Shown here in pieces: positions 16,773-26,400 of a DNA stretch of 64,000 bases. The stretch is from Vicingus serpentipes. Lineage in GTDB: Bacteria > Bacteroidota > Bacteroidia > Flavobacteriales_E > Vicingaceae. The notes beneath the pieces are model-generated. The model did no database searches and was not told the origin of the DNA. It worked only from the letters and a program-made list of their open reading frames with translations. Numbering within the stretch: the first letter of the stretch is position 1; each line of letters begins with the position of its first letter. The stretch spans positions 310,001 through 374,000 of the forward strand of contig NZ_VOOS01000002.1 in NCBI RefSeq assembly GCF_007993035.1, given 5' to 3'. The position numbers were made by a program, and so were the translations under genes.

Positions 16773-19220
16773 TTATATTTTAAATTGTATAGTAAAATAA
16801 AAATTTCTGATTGCAGAAGGAATAATTCCTGGTCCAGGATATCCTGTTGCTCTTCTTGTAAAATAAACTTCGTTAGTTAAATTATTAACTCCTAACTCAA
16901 ATTTTAATTGACCTAAATCATACTTACCTGATAAGTCCATAACATGATAAGATGGAATAACTCCAATTATTGCATTTGGAACAAACACTAGGTAGCCTTC
17001 AGAATCTTTTCCTGCATTTGTTGCATCACTATATTGTTCATCTACAAATGAATATTGATATGATAGTCCAAATTTTTTGTAAGAAATATTTAGTCCTGTT
17101 TTAAAGTTTAAAGCTGGTACAAATTCCACATTTTTATCTTTAAAAGCAGAGCTTTGAGACTCAGTATATCTAGCATCTGTAAATGCTACATTGACAAAAG
17201 TTCTAAATGAAAAATCACTGGAGTCTGAAACAAATATTTTCCATAAATCTACTTCAACCATAGATTCTACACCTCTTATTAATGCTTTTGAAACATTAGT
17301 ACGATATCTATAAGGAATAAAAGTTTGCTCATCTACTTGATCTATTTCACCAATACGATTATCATATAACAACATAAATCCTGATATATCATAATTTAAC
17401 TTGTTTTGAATAACGCCTCTAAAGCCTAAATCAAAATTGAATCCTGTTTCATCTCTTAAATTTGGATCGATTTTAAAGTTTTTGTTCTGAATTTGCATAT
17501 CAGAAAAATTGATGCTTTTATAATTCTGAGAAAAATTGGTGTAAATATCTAGCTTATTTGAAGCTTTAAAATTCAATCCTATCCCTCCAATTACAAATGA
17601 TCGTTTACTAGTTTTTTCTTCAAAAAAAGTAGTATCAAAAACAATATTTCCAGCTAAATCATAAACAATATCATTATAACTTCCATCAGCATTAGTTATG
17701 ATATTTTCATATCTTACCCCAGGAGTAATACTGAACTTTTGACCTATTCTAAAAATATGTTCAGCAAAAAAAGCAATATTTTGACTAGGAAACTCATAAT
17801 CAGACCCCTGAGTTTGCTTTTCATTAAAAGTGAAATTAGGTAGATCTGTAGAATCAGCATCCCCTTGTCTGCTTCTATTGTATCCTTTGTAAATTCTAGC
17901 TCCTAATAAAATTGCCCAGGAATTTTTACCAACATCATACAACTGCAAAAAGCGCGTCTCATTTCCAATATTTTTAAACTCACCAGTAATTAAATTACGA
18001 TTTTCATAAGTCCTATCTGGACGACTTATATTACCTAAAGTACCAAGAGCTTTTCGAGATGCACTTAGACCAAAAAATTGAGTTTTTATTTTTGTTTTAC
18101 TTGAAAATTCGTGAGTAATATTAAATGCAAACAAATTCCAATCTACTTCAAACCAATTCCTCCCTCTTTTTGATTGATATGGGTCTGTATAAAATTCTTT
18201 ATCTGTTAATCCTCCAGGTTGACGAGCTAAATAATACATTTTGGTAAGCTCAATATTTACAAATGTTTTTTCAGATAAATATTTCCCAACATTAACCGCT
18301 CCAGAAAAAACCTCGAAATTTGAATTAGGACGCCAATCATTCCCTTTTTTATGTTGAAAATAACTATACCCCTTCCAGTTACTCGAATTAAAACCAACAC
18401 TCAAAAAAGTATTATTTAAATCAAACGAACCTATTGTTTGACGAGCAGTAACTTCAAAAGCTTTACCAGAAGTTGTAGGTTCATCATGCAAAACAAAATT
18501 GAGTAAACCTCCAAATTGAGTTCCAAATTGCAACGAAGCAGCACCTCTAATCAGTTGAATTTCTTTTATAGCTTCTGTTGGTGGGGTATAATAACTTTCT
18601 GGATAACCAAGTGCATCGGCACTAATATCATATCCATTTTGTCTAGTATTAAAATTAGAAGTTCTGCTTGGATTCAAACCTCTTCCTCCAATACCTAATT
18701 GAATTCCAGCACCATCACTTTCCCATATATTTAAACCAGGTACTCTTGAGTAAATCTGACGACCTTGATTAGTTGCTTTATTCGCATTTATTTCGGATAA
18801 ATTAATTACTTCATTTTTCTTACCTTGACTTATAGTTAAGCCTTCAATAGACCTCATACGTTGAACATCTCCTACACCTTCTTTTTCTCCTTCCAATTGA
18901 AAAGATTTAAGCTGTTCTGATTTAACTTCTAACTTAACTTTAATGATTTTTAATGATTCGTTAAGTTCAATTTTATTTTGAACTTTATGATAACCTAACA
19001 AAAAATAGGAAATTGTATAATTTCCATACTCAACATTTTCAAAAGAAAACTCTCCTTTCTCATTTGTTTGTGTAGATTTATTTAATTCAGAAAGGTAAAT
19101 ACTACAATAAGGCAAAGCTTCATTAGAAGTTGATTTTACGCTACCAGCAATACGACCTTTATTTTGAGAAAAAGCTATACTAAAAAAGAAAATAAAAAAA
19201 ATAAATGTCAAAAACCTCAT
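16773..19220 (-). CDS. TonB-dependent outer-membrane receptor, FecA-like
   Basis: 815 residues. A signal peptide ends FFFSIAFSQ (about 19). An N-terminal carboxypeptidase-regulatory-like domain (22-105, GRIAGSVKSTSNEALPYCSI) precedes the plug (about 125-245; GRQIYSRVPGLNIWE, IQLGIGGRGLNPSR, IKEIQLIRGAASLQFGTQFGG) and a 22-strand-type barrel ending in an aromatic C-terminus. The plug and barrel resemble FecA and other ferric-chelate receptors. It is the last gene of the DUF4856-imelysin-receptor operon, 8 nt after imelysin. With the Fur-like operator upstream, ferric-chelate or other metal uptake is the best inference; the ligand is unknown. Confidence 0.88.
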   Translation of the reverse strand: MRFLTFIFFIFFFSIAFSQNKGRIAGSVKSTSNEALPYCSIYLSELNKSTQTNEKGEFSFENVEYGNYTISYFLLGYHKVQNKIELNESLKIIKVKLEVKSEQLKSFQLEGEKEGVGDVQRMRSIEGLTISQGKKNEVINLSEINANKATNQGRQIYSRVPGLNIWESDGAGIQLGIGGRGLNPSRTSNFNTRQNGYDISADALGYPESYYTPPTEAIKEIQLIRGAASLQFGTQFGGLLNFVLHDEPTTSGKAFEVTARQTIGSFDLNNTFLSVGFNSSNWKGYSYFQHKKGNDWRPNSNFEVFSGAVNVGKYLSEKTFVNIELTKMYYLARQPGGLTDKEFYTDPYQSKRGRNWFEVDWNLFAFNITHEFSSKTKIKTQFFGLSASRKALGTLGNISRPDRTYENRNLITGEFKNIGNETRFLQLYDVGKNSWAILLGARIYKGYNRSRQGDADSTDLPNFTFNEKQTQGSDYEFPSQNIAFFAEHIFRIGQKFSITPGVRYENIITNADGSYNDIVYDLAGNIVFDTTFFEEKTSKRSFVIGGIGLNFKASNKLDIYTNFSQNYKSINFSDMQIQNKNFKIDPNLRDETGFNFDLGFRGVIQNKLNYDISGFMLLYDNRIGEIDQVDEQTFIPYRYRTNVSKALIRGVESMVEVDLWKIFVSDSSDFSFRTFVNVAFTDARYTESQSSAFKDKNVEFVPALNFKTGLNISYKKFGLSYQYSFVDEQYSDATNAGKDSEGYLVFVPNAIIGVIPSYHVMDLSGKYDLGQLKFELGVNNLTNEVYFTRRATGYPGPGIIPSAIRNFYFTIQFKI

Positions 19221-19228
19221 TTACACTA

Positions 19229-20374
19229 TCAATCTCCGTCGTTATCTTGATAAGTAATTAAAACACCTAAAGCATCAGTTAATTCTATTTTCATCTTAGG
19301 AACCAACATTTGCATTTGCTGATAAACATCTTTAACTGCTTGATTATTTGTCAATACTTCATTACTTAATGGATCATTAATTAAATTAAGTTTATCATTT
19401 ATTGAACTAATTTGATTATTTATAGCCGTTTCCAATCCTATTCCACTTGATGTTGCATTTATAAATATTAAATAATCATCAAAGCCTTCACCTGCCATAT
19501 TTGTTATATAACTATTACCATTAATAAATTTATGAAAAGAACTTAGAGAACGATAAACGTATGGTAAAGATTCTTGAATATACATAGCTTCAACATGATT
19601 AGGCATCGGTGTTTGAGTAAAGCCATTAAAAACACCAGATGGTAATCCAATTTTACCTTTTCGAATATAAGTTTCAAAATGCAAATTTAAAGCATTAACC
19701 AAATCACTTACAGAACTACCTTGCGCATTGCTTGAGCTATTACCTATAAATGTTGAAGCATAACTATTTGACCATTCAGAATAAACATAGTCAGCATTAG
19801 TTTTTAATTCATTTACCACATCTTTTAAATATGTTTTTGCATTTGTGTTAGAAGTAAAATAATCAACTATTTCTTGATCATTTCCACCAATTCCATTTAT
19901 TAAGTAGTCAACACTTTGAAAACCTTTAGCTGAATAATTAGAAGCTGATTGTAAATTATAAGACCCAACATTAATATTATTCAAAATCAAGGATGTATCA
20001 GCAGGGTAAACATTGGTTTGACTTCTTAATGCAATATATTCAGCTGGACCAAATTCTAAAAAAGCTACATCTTGCCATACAAGTAGCGCGTCTTTCCATT
20101 TAACTCTTAATTGTTGTAAATTAGATAAAGTTGGAGTTGCTGTAAAAGTTTGTGTTTCATTATACAACTCTAGCAAATCAGTTTTATAAACACTATAGGC
20201 TGGTAAAATATAAGAATTGGTATAATTCGTTAACATCAATTGACGATTATAATCATCAACACTAATAGTTTCATCATCAAACTTTACTTTATTCTCTTTT
20301 TTACATGCAAAAAGAGAAACTAATATTAGCGCTAAAAAAACATATACAATATTTATTAATAGATTATTTTTCAT
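19229..20374 (-). CDS. Imelysin family lipoprotein
   Basis: 381 residues. The signal peptide ends in LVSLFAC, with Cys24 as lipid site. The all-helical imelysin domain follows (about 45-375). Landmarks are VKWKDALLVWQDVAFLEFGP in the first bundle and GFQSVDYLINGIGG where the family has its GxHxxE signature. Here the His and Glu positions read Gln and Asp, as in a subgroup of Bacteroidota imelysins, so metal binding may differ from EfeO or IrpA. Imelysins take part in iron uptake. It lies 69 nt after the DUF4856 gene and 8 nt before the TonB receptor. Probably surface- or periplasm-exposed partner of the receptor. Confidence 0.87.
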   Translation of the reverse strand: MKNNLLINIVYVFLALILVSLFACKKENKVKFDDETISVDDYNRQLMLTNYTNSYILPAYSVYKTDLLELYNETQTFTATPTLSNLQQLRVKWKDALLVWQDVAFLEFGPAEYIALRSQTNVYPADTSLILNNINVGSYNLQSASNYSAKGFQSVDYLINGIGGNDQEIVDYFTSNTNAKTYLKDVVNELKTNADYVYSEWSNSYASTFIGNSSSNAQGSSVSDLVNALNLHFETYIRKGKIGLPSGVFNGFTQTPMPNHVEAMYIQESLPYVYRSLSSFHKFINGNSYITNMAGEGFDDYLIFINATSSGIGLETAINNQISSINDKLNLINDPLSNEVLTNNQAVKDVYQQMQMLVPKMKIELTDALGVLITYQDNDGD

Positions 20375-20443
20375 ATCGTTTTTATCGAGTAAATATTTAA
20401 TGAGAATAAAAATATATTTATAAATTCTTTTCCTTATGGCAAC

Positions 20444-21613
20444 TTACAAACTTGTCTTAACAGAAGTTAATCCAGTTTTTGAAGCAACTAAATCTATTAG
20501 AGTATTAATATCTGAAACAGTAATATTTTCAAAATCGTTTAGATAAACTAAAGCTGTGTCAATTTCAGTTGAAGTCATGCCATTTCCTGAAACTGAATTA
20601 TAACCATACCTTAACCCATCAATTAACCCCTTGGCTTCAGAAAGCTGATGATTTTTTAAAACAGAGTTTGTAAGGTTCGATTTAGCTTGATTTAAATAAT
20701 TAATTGCTGTTCCGGCACAAATTTTTTCCATTTCATTTCTAATTATTGCTATTTGAACATCTCTTGTTAAATAATCTTTATTATCTATAGCTGCCCTTCC
20801 TGTTCTAAAAGCTTGAGAAATTGTCGTTGCAGACCCTAAAACAGCTTCTCTTGCAAAAGTATACTTACCCCAAAACCTATCAGTACCTTCAGTTGGATAA
20901 TTAATTTCAGAAGTAAAATATCCATATGCTTCATCCCAGTGATGTTGCATTTCAGTGTAAGTTTTTCCTGAAAGGATATTATCATTATCATCATTAGCAA
21001 TTGACCCTAAATAATTAATTGTCATTTGATTCATAAACACAGCACAGATCAACACTTTCTCAACCATTTCTTTATATTCTATTCCTGAACCCGCTTGTAA
21101 ATAACTTTTAACACCATTATCCCAAACACCACCAAATCCGTATGTACCAGCACTATTATCATAATTAAGATTACTTAATACCTCTAGAGAGTCAAAGTAA
21201 TTTTCAACCATATTTTGAACACCAACATCACCTTCCGCTGTTTTATCTTTTAATTGCTTAGTTGAACCCGTTAACCCTAAAGCAGGAACATCTAACCAAG
21301 TGTACCCAGTATTAGCATACATATTATTAAGAGTTGAAGCGCTAATACTTACTCCTAATGTATTTGCAGTTTTTATATAATCTATCAATTCCATTGCCAT
21401 TTCTAAACGCTGCTTCTGACCATTAAAATCGACAGTGCTAGCTCCAGAAGCGTTTACAAAATTGTATGTAGAGGGAACACTATAACTTGGCTCTATTGGG
21501 TTTGGTATTTCAACCACAGGTATAGGTGACTCATCATCTTTAGAGCAACCAATTGAAAAAATTACAATTGAAATTATAAATAAAGCTTTAACTAATTTTA
21601 AATTAACCATCAT
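20444..21613 (-). CDS. DUF4856 domain lipoprotein
   Basis: 389 residues from the first of two adjacent ATG codons. The lipobox is IVIFSIGC (Cys23), followed by an acidic-proline linker. The rest fits DUF4856: SYSVPSTYNFVNASGASTVDF, GQKQRLEMAMELIDYIK, MQHHWDEAYGYFT and RNEMEKICAGTAINYLNQAK. DUF4856 proteins are regularly encoded with imelysin and a TonB receptor in Bacteroidota, and are thought to act in the same metal-uptake system. The protein is helical, like imelysin, and HHWDEAYGYF may be functionally important. First gene of the operon, with a consensus promoter and an overlapping 21-bp palindrome upstream. Confidence 0.87.
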   Translation of the reverse strand: MMVNLKLVKALFIISIVIFSIGCSKDDESPIPVVEIPNPIEPSYSVPSTYNFVNASGASTVDFNGQKQRLEMAMELIDYIKTANTLGVSISASTLNNMYANTGYTWLDVPALGLTGSTKQLKDKTAEGDVGVQNMVENYFDSLEVLSNLNYDNSAGTYGFGGVWDNGVKSYLQAGSGIEYKEMVEKVLICAVFMNQMTINYLGSIANDDNDNILSGKTYTEMQHHWDEAYGYFTSEINYPTEGTDRFWGKYTFAREAVLGSATTISQAFRTGRAAIDNKDYLTRDVQIAIIRNEMEKICAGTAINYLNQAKSNLTNSVLKNHQLSEAKGLIDGLRYGYNSVSGNGMTSTEIDTALVYLNDFENITVSDINTLIDLVASKTGLTSVKTSL

Positions 21614-21649
21614 GTCTTTTTTAAATAATTAATATACTTATACTGTTTT

Positions 21650-21670
21650 TATTTAGACTTATTCTAAATA
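21650..21670. promoter_or_regulatory. Fur-like operator of the DUF4856-imelysin-receptor operon
   Basis: 21-bp palindrome with perfect 8-nt arms TATTTAGA and TCTAAATA around CTTAT. It can also be read as 10-1-10, or as a 7-1-7 core TTAGACT-T-ATTCTAA like PerR/Fur boxes. It lies 6 nt downstream of the -7 element and covers the expected transcription start, so a bound repressor would block initiation. The same palindrome occurs at 23320-23340. Fur is the favoured regulator because of the genes; DtxR-type regulators are an alternative. Confidence 0.75.
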
Positions 21671-21676
21671 GCAAAG

Positions 21677-21707
21677 CAAAAGTATAACACATAGGATAAT
21701 AGAACAA
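21677..21707 (-). promoter_or_regulatory. Promoter of the DUF4856-imelysin-receptor operon
   Basis: Minus-strand TTG (21707-21705), 20-nt spacer, TACTTTTG (21684-21677): a full consensus match. The palindromic operator begins 6 nt downstream and the start codon is at 21613. Spacing and -7 sequence equal those of the regulator promoter at 23346-23376. Confidence 0.75.
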
Positions 21708-21711
21708 TACC

Positions 21712-22659
21712 TCATTTAAGGTATTTTAAAAAATTAATAAAAGGATTAATTAAATTTTTGAGAAAGGAATCGTAGTTATTATCTTCACTTTTTCCCAAAC
21801 CAAAGCGCAATTGAACAACCTTCTCGGATCGAACTAAAGTACCAAAAATCCAATCCCAAATAGCAAACCTAGACCCCATATTCTTATCATAATGCTCTTT
21901 TTTATTACTATGATGTATTTGATGTTGGAAGGGACTAATAAAAATATATTCCAAAAAATTATAATACTTGAATTGAACATGAGAATGACGGAGGTTTGAG
22001 CCAAAAGCTAAAAAAATAAAATTAAAGATATTAATTCCTAAAAAAGTAATTAAAGAAACTTGTCCATTTGCCAAATAAATAAAAATTCCCGTTAAACATC
22101 CTTTTACAAAAATCCCCCTAACATTATTAATAATTAACTCAACAGGATGTATTCTATATTGCGTAAATGGATTTAAAACTGTTGCAGAATGATGGATTTT
22201 ATGAAACTGCCATAAAAAAGGAATTTTGTGCATTAGATAATGTACAATAAAACTCATAAAATCGTTAACAACAATAATAGTTAGCGTATAAGTTGCCAAC
22301 AATGTAGTTACGGACCAATTTAATTTGCTAATTCCAAATTGACTTGTTAAGTATTCACTTATAAAAAGAGTTAGATATAGTGCGTACACCAACATAGGTG
22401 CAATAAAAAAAACCTTGATTAAACTATTAAAAAATATAAACCCATAATCAATGATAGCTGACTTTCCAATCCAGATTTGTTTTTTAAACAAATACCCTAA
22501 AAAAGACTTTTTTAAACCGGACTTTACATAAACAATATATGCTAAAAGTAAAGAGGTAAATAGATAAAGAATAAAAACTCTTTTATCAGGGCTTAATAAA
22601 TAGCTAAATGGCATTTTAACTATTTCGTTGAACTGATTAAATAATTCATTAATAGTCAT
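21712..22659 (-). CDS. Fatty acid hydroxylase / sterol desaturase family membrane enzyme
   Basis: 315 residues with several hydrophobic helices and the three histidine clusters of the family: HYLMH, HKIHH about 13 residues later, and HQIHH near residue 250, plus RHSH between them. These bind a di-iron centre that hydroxylates or desaturates lipid chains at the membrane. The end carries the usual WDWIFGTL motif. It follows the regulator gene by 22 nt and so shares the Fur-like promoter at 23.35 kb. An iron-dependent enzyme under an iron-type operator is a sensible pairing, but the lipid substrate is unknown. Confidence 0.87.
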   Translation of the reverse strand: MTINELFNQFNEIVKMPFSYLLSPDKRVFILYLFTSLLLAYIVYVKSGLKKSFLGYLFKKQIWIGKSAIIDYGFIFFNSLIKVFFIAPMLVYALYLTLFISEYLTSQFGISKLNWSVTTLLATYTLTIIVVNDFMSFIVHYLMHKIPFLWQFHKIHHSATVLNPFTQYRIHPVELIINNVRGIFVKGCLTGIFIYLANGQVSLITFLGINIFNFIFLAFGSNLRHSHVQFKYYNFLEYIFISPFQHQIHHSNKKEHYDKNMGSRFAIWDWIFGTLVRSEKVVQLRFGLGKSEDNNYDSFLKNLINPFINFLKYLK

Positions 22660-22681
22660 TAATAACGAAATAAATACAAAA

Positions 22682-23311
22682 TTATGTATTGATTATATTT
22701 TCTTTAATCGCATAAATAACAATGCCAGCGGTATTTTTTATACCTAGCTTAGCCATGATATTTTTACGATGAGTGTTAACGGTGTGCGTACTTAAACACA
22801 GAGTATCGGCAATCTCTTTGTTTGTTTGTCCTTCTGAAATTAAACGAATAACCTCTAGTTCCCTATCAGATAACGAAATACCATCACAGCCAATTTTCTG
22901 GTCATCTTTATCTGATAAAATATCAATCACATGCCCACAATAAAATTGCTTGCCATTACAAGTATCTTCAATGGCTTCAAGAATCTCTGGTTTTTGACAA
23001 TCATCTAACAAATAACTATCAACACCAGTTTTTAACGCCTTTATAATTGTTTGCTTAGGCTGAACATTAGTTATTGCTAGAATCTTAGTGTTTTTGTATA
23101 TTTTTTTTATTTCAGCAATAAAATCAACACCAAACTTCTCATTGGAATAATCAATAACTATCAAATCAGGAAAATACTTTTTGCTAGATTTTATTAATGC
23201 TTGTTTAGAATCAACAACACCTAACACCCTATTCCTAAGACGGCTCTGCAGGATGGTTTTCAGACCTTCTCCAACAATTAGGTTGTTATTTGCTATTAAT
23301 ATATCAATCAT
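22682..23311 (-). CDS. LuxR/NarL-type response regulator with degenerate receiver pocket
   Basis: 209 residues. The receiver (about 1-120) keeps the phosphoacceptor position D54 in DLIVIDYSN and T81, but the acidic pair is Asn (N8, N9 in ILIANNN) and the conserved Lys is Asp (YLLDD, D103). Normal Mg2+-dependent phosphorylation is therefore doubtful. The C-terminal LuxR helix-turn-helix (about 143-205) is intact: LSDRELEVIRLISEGQTNKEIA and LSTHTVNTHRKNIMAKLGIKN. No histidine kinase gene is adjacent. It is first in an operon with the hydroxylase gene and carries the same operator-promoter as the metal-uptake operon, so it is probably made under the same (iron-limited) condition. Confidence 0.87.
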   Translation of the reverse strand: MIDILIANNNLIVGEGLKTILQSRLRNRVLGVVDSKQALIKSSKKYFPDLIVIDYSNEKFGVDFIAEIKKIYKNTKILAITNVQPKQTIIKALKTGVDSYLLDDCQKPEILEAIEDTCNGKQFYCGHVIDILSDKDDQKIGCDGISLSDRELEVIRLISEGQTNKEIADTLCLSTHTVNTHRKNIMAKLGIKNTAGIVIYAIKENIINT

Positions 23312-23319
23312 TGTAATTT

Positions 23320-23340
23320 TATTTAGACTGATTCTAAATA
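23320..23340. promoter_or_regulatory. Fur-like operator of the regulator-hydroxylase operon
   Basis: 21-bp palindrome with arms TATTTAGA and TCTAAATA around CTGAT, identical to the site at 21650-21670 except for one spacer base. It starts 8 nt upstream of the regulator ATG and ends 5 nt from the -7 element, again covering the start of transcription. Confidence 0.75.
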
Positions 23341-23345
23341 ATTAA

Positions 23346-23376
23346 CAAAAGTAGTTATAGAATTCTTATATTACAA
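23346..23376 (-). promoter_or_regulatory. Promoter of the regulator-hydroxylase operon
   Basis: Minus-strand TTG (23376-23374), 20-nt spacer, TACTTTTG (23353-23346). Identical in both boxes and spacer length to the promoter at 21677-21707, and followed by the same palindrome. Confidence 0.75.
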
Positions 23377-23450
23377 GTTATTTTTGTTTTTGTTTAAACC
23401 AGTTTTGTTTGCTTTTTTATATTCTTTAAATTTACTTGATTGAGAACTTT

Positions 23451-26400
23451 ATGACTAAACGAATTTTATATCTTCTAATTGTTTTCATCCTCTGTTACAA
23501 TAATGTTAGAGGAGGTGATGATGGAATTAGATTTATAGAAAATAAAGGACAATGGGAAAATCAAGTTTTATTTAAAGCTAATTTAGGAAACGGAGCTCTC
23601 TTTGTTGAAAAAGATCGATTTACATTTAACCTATACAATGCTGAGGAGTATTCAAAAAATCATTTTTCTGCTACTCAAGAATTTACTCCTTTAAAACAAC
23701 ATGCTTACCAAGTTGAATTTATTAATGCACAATCTCCAGCTATTAGTAGCAAATCAAAATTTAGTGAGTATTATAATTTTATTCTTGGAAAAGATAAAAA
23801 TAAATGGAAATCAAATATTACTGCATATCAAATAGTTAAATATAACAACCTATATAAAAATATTAACTTAAACCTTTATTCTTCGGGCAACTTTTTAAAG
23901 TATGATTTCATCTTAAACCCTAACAGCAATATTGAAGATATTATATTAAACTATAAAGGTGTTGATGAATTAAAAATTGATAACGCTGGAAATTTAATTG
24001 TAAAAACATCAGTTGGTGATGTTATTGAACAACAACCTTACTCCTACCAATTAATTGATGGTAAAAAAGTAGAAATAAAAAGTAAATATGTGCTAAAGGA
24101 TAATTTAGTTTCATTTAAAGTTTCTGGAAATTACAATAAATCTCTTCCTTTAATAATAGACCCTATATTAATATTTGCAAGTTATTCTGGTTCTACTGCT
24201 GATAACTTTGGCATGACAGCAACTTATGGTTATGATGGAAGTTTATTTGCAGGAGGAACCGTATTTAATAATGGTTACCCTACTACACTTGGTGCTTACG
24301 ATTCTTCATTTAATGGTTCTACAGGTAGCGGAATAACTGATGTATGTATTACAAGATATGATTCAACGGGAACAAATTTAATTTACTCAACATACATAGG
24401 TGGAACTGCTACAGAAACTGTTCATAGTCTAATAGCAAATGAAGACAACGAACTTTATCTATATGGTGCTACTAGTTCTCTTGACTTTCCTACAACACTT
24501 AACTCTTATGTAGATACTTTTTCAGGAGGAACTAGTGTTTATTACGTAAGTAATGGCTCCAACTTTACAAATGGAACAGATATTTACATCGCTAAATTAA
24601 GTGCTAATGGCTCAAACCTTCTTGGATCTACTTATTTAGGAGGCTCACAAAACGATGGAGTAAACTCAACAGCTAATTTAAGTTATGATAGTTTGATGAA
24701 TAATTATAGTGACCAATATAGAGGCGAGATTATGTTAGACCAACAAGGTAATTGTTATTTAACTTCATCAACTAAATCACCCGACTTTCCAATTTTAAAT
24801 GGCTTTGATAATACTTTAAATGGAAACCAAGATGCGGTTATAATTAAGCTTAATTCCGATTTATCTGAGTTAAAATGGAGTACATATTTAGGTGGAGACA
24901 ACAAAGATGCTGGATATTCTATAAAAGTAGACACCAATAACTTTGTTTATGTGTGTGGTGGAACAGCTTCTAATAACTTCCCTACAACACTAGGAACAAT
25001 AAATACAGGATACTTGGGCGGGAAAGCTGATGGGTATATAACAAAGATTGATACAAATGGTTCTCAAATATTATCTTCAACATTATTGGGTACAGATAAT
25101 TATGATCAATGTTATTTTATAGAAATAGATAGACATGGAAGTATATACACAGTAGGTCAAACTAGAGGTGTTTTTCCATTAGTAAATGCTACTTACATCA
25201 ACCCAAACAGTAGCAGCTTTATCGTTAAACTTAATAATGATTTAAACACAATCTATTATTCAACTGTTTTTGGTAATGGAAACATTAACGCAAAATTTTG
25301 CCCCTCAGCATTTTTAGTAGATAGATGTGAAAATGTATATGTTTCTGGATGGGGAGGAGACATCTTAACTGGTGCTAGCTTATTCAATATGCCAACTACT
25401 TCTAATGCTGTTTTTCCAAATTCTCCAAATGGATTTGATTTCTACTTAATTGTGTTAGAAAGAAACCTAGCCTCTCAACTCTACGGAACATATTTTGGTG
25501 GTCCCACCTCCAGAGAACATGTAGATGGAGGAACAAGTCGATTTGACAAAAATGGAATAGTCTATCAATCGGTTTGCGCAGGTTGCGGAAGTAATGATGA
25601 CTTCCCTACTTATCCAAACCCAGGAGTATGGTCAAACACTAACAATAGTAATAATTGTAACAACGGTACTTTTAAATTTGATTTTGAGATTATTCCAAAA
25701 GCACAATTTACAGTAGACAATTTTGAAGGCTGCTCTCCATTAACAGTTACTTTTAACAATACAAGCAATAGTAGCGACTCTTATTTATGGGATTTTGGTA
25801 ATGGAGATACCACTTCTCTAGTTTTTAATCCAATAAGAACTTACAACACTCCTGGAACTTACACAATCTCACTTTTAATAAAAGATTCCATCTGCAACAC
25901 CATTGATACAGCCTATCAAGTTATAACTGTAAACCCACCAATAAATATTACAGCAATAACAAACGATTCTACTTCATGCGAACCCGTTTTGCTAAATCTT
26001 TCAGCTACTGGTGCCACTTCTTTTATTTGGTCTAGCAATAATCAATTTACTGACACTCTAAATCCTAGCTTAAGCGATACTTTAACTGTGTATGGAGGAA
26101 ACACAATAACTTATTACGTAATGGCAACCAATGGAGAGTGTAGTGATATCGATAGCGTAACTATTACATATCATATCCCTTCAAATTCCAACTTTTTACT
26201 TGATAATATTCAAGGTTGTGCGCCATTAACTGTTAATTTCACAAATACAAGTGGGCCAAATGATTTCTATTTATGGGATTTTGGAAACGGAAATACTTCT
26301 TCTACAGTCTTAAACCCTAGCATAACTTATAATACTCCAGGAACTTATACAGTATCATTAACCATTACAGATTCTATTTGTGGAACAACAGATGTAAAAT

